The translations under genes and the position numbers were made by a program. From assembly GCF_041929235.1 (NCBI RefSeq), contig NZ_JBHFNP010000041.1, forward strand, positions 1 to 64,000: a stretch of 64,000 nucleotides of DNA. Direction: 5' to 3'. The notes beneath the pieces were generated by a model. That model saw nothing but the letters and a program-made list of their open reading frames with translations. It was not told the DNA's origin and made no database searches. Below are positions 60,674 to 64,000 of the stretch, in pieces. Numbering within the stretch: the stretch's first letter is position 1; each line of letters begins with the position of its first letter. The stretch is from Microseira sp041929235. GTDB taxonomy: Bacteria; Cyanobacteriota; Cyanobacteriia; Cyanobacteriales; Aerosakkonemataceae.

Positions 60674-62272
60674 TCAAGCCAAACCTAGAACTTTTCGCAG
60701 CAACATTTGATCTTCAAATTTGGCAGATAAGCGCCCTTTTTCTAAGTCCCGAACCCAACTTTGGCTTTTGCCTGTGAGTTTGGCTAATTCTCGCTGACTG
60801 ATGCCCTGGTTTTTTCGGGCTGCCATAATTTGTTCGGCTAAAAGAACTGAGCGTTCTTTTGACTTGGTTTTTTTGCAGGTAGCGGTTCGTTTCTTTTTCT
60901 CGCCCTCTCCTGCGTATTCCCAGTCTGGCGGAATTTCAAACCAGGAAATACGGGCATTCATTAACAAATTCCACTTGCCGCGAGGTCCCGCATCGGTGAT
61001 GCGCGTGTCGTTATTGGCATCGTTAATCCAGAAGTCTAAGGCGTCGTCGCCATCCTCTGGAATGTCGCCTAATTTTGCCCAGAGTGGTTGTATTTCTGGG
61101 GGGTAAGTAACCGGATCGAATACGGGTTTTAAGCCGTGGTTATGGAGACATTCTAAATCGCTTTCAAACGCCCGCAATAACCGCTTGCGTTCTTCCCGTT
61201 TTTGCGAGGCTAAGGCGACTTTTTCTTCGCCATAGGCTATTCGCATTAAAGTTGGCACGGTGATGCGCTGCTCTTTGCCCATTTTGGTTTTAAATAGCAA
61301 CCACAACATCATGCGGGCGGCTCCTTCATGTTGCTGCCAGATGCTCATGACGTTGGTTAAAAGCGATTTGGGCAAGACGCCATACTGATAAAAAGCGGTT
61401 TGCTCTTTACACGCTTGTTTGTTCAAGAAATACTGCGCCCAAATACCAGCCCGAACTTTGAAAGTTAAGCCGATTAGATGTTTGCACCCCAGTTCATCGG
61501 CTTGGAAGTGGTATTGAATTTCTACTAGGTGCCACAGGTGATTTGGTGAGGTTGAGAATCCGTTGATTTTACCTTGTTGGGGCCAATCAATTGCACCTGT
61601 AATTAGGCAAGGTTGTTCGGCTAGTTCTCGGATTAGAGATAGTTTGAAGGATTTGCTTAAGTCCTTGCGTTTCTCCAAACCCAGATATTCCTCGATTTGA
61701 CGATCGCTAATCAAAAATTCCTGTTCCCACGGCTTTTCCAGCGCGGTAGCGTGGGCAGCATAGATCAGGTGCATACAAGCTGCCCTGATATCCAGCGATT
61801 CTATCTCTAACACGGCTTTTTCGCCGCTGAGGGGGGGCGTATCGTTGGCGATGCTATCGGTAATTCGGTATGCAATCGCTCCTCGACCTCCATTAACTTC
61901 CCGCTCATAATATGGCGCCCCCACTTCATCCACCTTCCAAGGTAGCGATTGTCGCTGTGCCAAAAGGTTACAAAGTTCCCATATCACCATCGCCGACGCA
62001 AAGGGATTATTTTTCCCATTGGCAAATAAGTTGGGACTTGTTATTGGTCTGGCATCGGCTTTATATCGACCCTTTTTTGGCTCCGATGGCACCGGACATT
62101 CAATTGGACAAAACGCCAAACATTGCGGTTCTGGATAATAACCCTCGCAGTTGTTACAAAGACTAGGGTCTATCCAATATTCTTCGCCGCCTTCCACTTT
62201 GATTGCACCCGTAGGACAATGGGTACGGCAGCTATCACAACCTAAACAGCAGCCAGGTATTTTGTAAGCCAT
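60674..62272 (-). CDS. cnfR: CnfR/PatB-like ferredoxin-HTH transcription regulator
   Basis: CnfR (PatB in heterocystous species) activates nif genes under low oxygen. The 532-residue length and layout fit: two [4Fe-4S] motifs at the N-terminus (CLGCDSCRTHCPTGAI and CNNCEGYYPEPQCLAFCP). The long central domain follows (SPNLFANGKNNPFASAMVIW, EREVNGGRGAIAYRITDSIA) and a C-terminal XRE helix-turn-helix (GISQRELAKLTGKSQSWVRD). A lysine-rich stretch (EKKKRTATCKKTKSKER) precedes the HTH. The clusters probably sense oxygen. No nif gene lies in this window. A 20-bp palindrome about 65 bases upstream could be a regulatory site. Confidence 0.82.
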   Translation of the reverse strand: MAYKIPGCCLGCDSCRTHCPTGAIKVEGGEEYWIDPSLCNNCEGYYPEPQCLAFCPIECPVPSEPKKGRYKADARPITSPNLFANGKNNPFASAMVIWELCNLLAQRQSLPWKVDEVGAPYYEREVNGGRGAIAYRITDSIANDTPPLSGEKAVLEIESLDIRAACMHLIYAAHATALEKPWEQEFLISDRQIEEYLGLEKRKDLSKSFKLSLIRELAEQPCLITGAIDWPQQGKINGFSTSPNHLWHLVEIQYHFQADELGCKHLIGLTFKVRAGIWAQYFLNKQACKEQTAFYQYGVLPKSLLTNVMSIWQQHEGAARMMLWLLFKTKMGKEQRITVPTLMRIAYGEEKVALASQKREERKRLLRAFESDLECLHNHGLKPVFDPVTYPPEIQPLWAKLGDIPEDGDDALDFWINDANNDTRITDAGPRGKWNLLMNARISWFEIPPDWEYAGEGEKKKRTATCKKTKSKERSVLLAEQIMAARKNQGISQRELAKLTGKSQSWVRDLEKGRLSAKFEDQMLLRKVLGLA

Positions 62273-62336
62273 ACTCCAAACTTCTTTCCTTGCTAATTGG
62301 TATTTTGCAAGCTTGTTTCCTGTCTCCCTCCGATTT

Positions 62337-62356
62337 GCTTACCTTAAAAGGTAAGC
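62337..62356. promoter_or_regulatory. Palindrome upstream of the CnfR-like gene
   Basis: GCTTACCTT and AAGGTAAGC form a perfect 9-bp inverted repeat with a 2-base centre, 65 bases before the gene start. Operator or hairpin, undecided. Confidence 0.45.
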
Positions 62357-62411
62357 TTCTGCACGGCTAAAATTTTAGTTTTTGCCCTGCAGCTCCATGC
62401 CTTCCTTGTAA

Positions 62412-62457
62412 AACCCTGACATCGTTGTTAGGGTTGGTCTAGGTTTTTCACCTAGAC
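62412..62457. repeat. Two adjacent hairpins
   Basis: AACCCT/AGGGTT (62412-62435) is followed by GTCTAGGT/ACCTAGAC (62437-62457) with a 5-base loop. Confidence 0.5.
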
Positions 62458-62720
62458 GATTATTGAGAATTTTTCTAAAATTACTAAAGCATTCCTATCT
62501 TTTCTGTTCACAATAATCTATTTAATACTATTTTTATTGATTTTATTTCTGTTCACTACGAGCATCTTTACATAACTTTAATTTGGCGTAATAAATATTC
62601 TCTCAATCTTTTTAATTTTTTAATATTTCCGCTCCAGCTTTATACGAAGTATAATTTTTGGTTGATAAAATAAAAATTAAAAATTGAAATCGGGAAGATT
62701 TGGGTTAGTTTTGCTCTAAA

Positions 62721-64000
62721 ATGCCAATCATGTCTTCGTTTGATGCTAGTGCGATCGCTTCTATTCACTTCCTCCAGCGCCAAGCGGCGTCCCTGTTGCT
62801 GTACCAGTCGGTTCTCTTCGGGGAAGTCGGTGGCAGCTTTCTGGATTTATTGCAAGCACTACGGCATCGCGATCCCCAGGGATTGAGTTATCTTCAAGCT
62901 TACGGTCGTTGGTTTAGAGCTGCTTCGGCGGTGCGTCAAAGCTGGCAAGATTATCTGATAATGCAAATTCTTCTCAATGATAATCCTTTTACCCAACAAG
63001 TCCAGCAAACGGAATTAGAGAATTTACCACCCGCTTTAGTCGCCGCAGCACAGCAGGATCTGCAAGCGTTGCAAAGTCTCTACGAATGCAGCGGCACTCA
63101 ACTGAGTCATTGGGTACAGGAAGCATCCGGATTGCCTTTAGCACCCGTCGCCTGGTATCAGGAACAAGATGAGACAACCACCCCATCCCAGGAGGCAACA
63201 AAGGTTATCAACTCGCTGCAACAATTGGAAAATTGGGCAGATGGGTTGGAAGATTTAGCAGCTTATTACCGACAGTGCGGCACGGGTTTATTTGCCAAGT
63301 ATCGCGCGTTGCGCTGGGTGTCGGGACAGTTGGTAGGCATCGGGCACCCGGATCCGGTACAGTTAACCGAGTTATTCGCTTACGAGTCCCAGCGAGATGC
63401 GCTGTTGAAAAATACCGAATTTTTACTCGCAGGATATCCCGCTTTGCACGTATTGCTTTATGGGAGTCGCGGGTCGGGGAAATCTTCCTTGGTGAAAGGG
63501 TTGTTGAATAAGTATAGATCTGGCAATCTCCGGTTAATCGAAGTTGCCAAATCAGACTTGAAAGATTTACCGCAAATTGTGGACTCGTTGCGCGGCGTTC
63601 CCCAGAAATTTATGATTTTTGTCGATGACCTTAGTTTTGAAGAAGATGACGATGGGTTTAAAGCTTTAAAAGTGGTTTTAGAAGGCAGCGTCACCGCGCG
63701 TCCGCCAAATGTGGTGGTGTATGCAACTTCTAACAGGCGGCATTTGATTCGCGAGTTTTTTGACGATCGACCCCGCCCTAGCGATCGCGAAGAAATCCAC
63801 GCCTGGGATACAATGCAGGAGAAACTTTCCTTTAGCGATCGCTTCGGTTTAACCCTCACCTTTGAACCGGCAGATCAAAATGCCTATTTAACCATTGTCC
63901 GCAATTTAGCCGCTCAAGCGGGAATTAATCTCAGGCAAGAAGATTTAGACGCCCGTGCCTTGCAGTGGGCAACCCGCCATAACGGTCGTTCTGGCAGAAC
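62721..64000 (+). CDS. DUF815-type AAA ATPase (partial, runs off the window)
   Basis: The frame from ATG 62721 (MPIMSSFDASAIASIHFLQR; a second ATG at 62730) stays open to the window end, giving at least 426 residues. The N-terminal 200 residues are helical. The ATPase core starts with ESQRDALLKNTEFLLAGYPA, then LLYGSRGSGKSSLVKGLLNK (Walker A) and FMIFVDDLSFEEDDDGFKAL (Walker B, with DD). YATSNRRHLIREFF and EKLSFSDRFGLTLTFEPADQ follow, the typical DUF815 order. The cellular role of this family is not well defined. The end of the gene lies to the right. Confidence 0.9.
   Translation, partial: MPIMSSFDASAIASIHFLQRQAASLLLYQSVLFGEVGGSFLDLLQALRHRDPQGLSYLQAYGRWFRAASAVRQSWQDYLIMQILLNDNPFTQQVQQTELENLPPALVAAAQQDLQALQSLYECSGTQLSHWVQEASGLPLAPVAWYQEQDETTTPSQEATKVINSLQQLENWADGLEDLAAYYRQCGTGLFAKYRALRWVSGQLVGIGHPDPVQLTELFAYESQRDALLKNTEFLLAGYPALHVLLYGSRGSGKSSLVKGLLNKYRSGNLRLIEVAKSDLKDLPQIVDSLRGVPQKFMIFVDDLSFEEDDDGFKALKVVLEGSVTARPPNVVVYATSNRRHLIREFFDDRPRPSDREEIHAWDTMQEKLSFSDRFGLTLTFEPADQNAYLTIVRNLAAQAGINLRQEDLDARALQWATRHNGRSGR

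Larger units (their letters stand above)
62273..62720. other. AT-rich divergent promoter gap
   Basis: Between the CnfR-like gene and the AAA ATPase gene. It holds three inverted repeats (62337-62356, 62412-62435, 62437-62457) and then about 200 bases of very AT-rich DNA. No gene is seen. Confidence 0.6.

Overview
The window is cyanobacterial chromosome. HIP1-type GCGATCGC octamers are frequent. The gene families are typically cyanobacterial: a PanC-Cmk fusion, a Cph1-type phytochrome with an Rcp1-like regulator, cyanophycinase, a CnfR/PatB-like regulator, DUF1822 and WGxxGxxG proteins. Intergenic heptad repeats, transposon remnants and many gene fragments suggest a large repeat-rich genome, as in filamentous lineages. 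The CnfR/PatB-like gene hints at nitrogen fixation, but no nif gene lies in the window.

Layout. 1-3730 is a graveyard of mobile elements: two degraded group II introns, two tnpB remnants and an integrase fragment, with one small intact ribbon-helix-helix gene. 3741-20044 carries housekeeping genes: purM, an RlpA-like protein, panC-cmk, a polysaccharide deacetylase, a 1628-residue glutamate synthase, a phosphodiester glycosidase, a mannose-6-phosphate isomerase-type cupin and an IscA/HesB protein. 20334-25342 is the str ribosomal operon rpsL-rpsG-fusA-tuf-rpsJ with a recognisable promoter and hairpins. 25414-31007 holds a LON-domain protein, a membrane protein, cyanophycinase and two acetyltransferases, mixed with gene fragments and MITE-like repeats. 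31387-34004 is a three-gene operon of a protease-fold protein lacking the catalytic serine, an apparently active HtrA-type protease and a LuxR-type response regulator, followed by a TnpB-only IS200/IS605 element.

36355-42793 is the most unusual part. A minus-strand operon (sigma-70-like factor, DUF1822 protein, membrane CHAT protein) is divergent from an array of four small secreted proteins. The sigma operon and three of the secreted genes share a three-box upstream sequence at nearly constant spacing, which suggests one regulon. One secreted protein joins an MVL-like mannan-binding lectin domain to a C-terminal domain shared with its neighbour and weakly reminiscent of RelE/ParE toxins. Two others share promoter and signal peptide but carry different mature domains.

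42925-47067 contains ribokinase, a lipoprotein and an M3 oligopeptidase. 47637-53200 is a phytochrome signalling operon (phytochrome kinase, Rcp1-like regulator, REC-histidine kinase) into which an intact-looking IscB element with its probable omega RNA has inserted exactly at the kinase/regulator junction. 53361-64000 holds small enzymes, an RTX protein, an acyl-CoA dehydrogenase fused to a cyclase through repeat DNA, a methyltransferase, the CnfR/PatB-like regulator and the start of a DUF815 AAA ATPase. A recurring theme is that intergenic repeats have entered coding sequences in frame, in glutamate synthase, the HtrA protease and the dehydrogenase-cyclase, and possibly in PanC.
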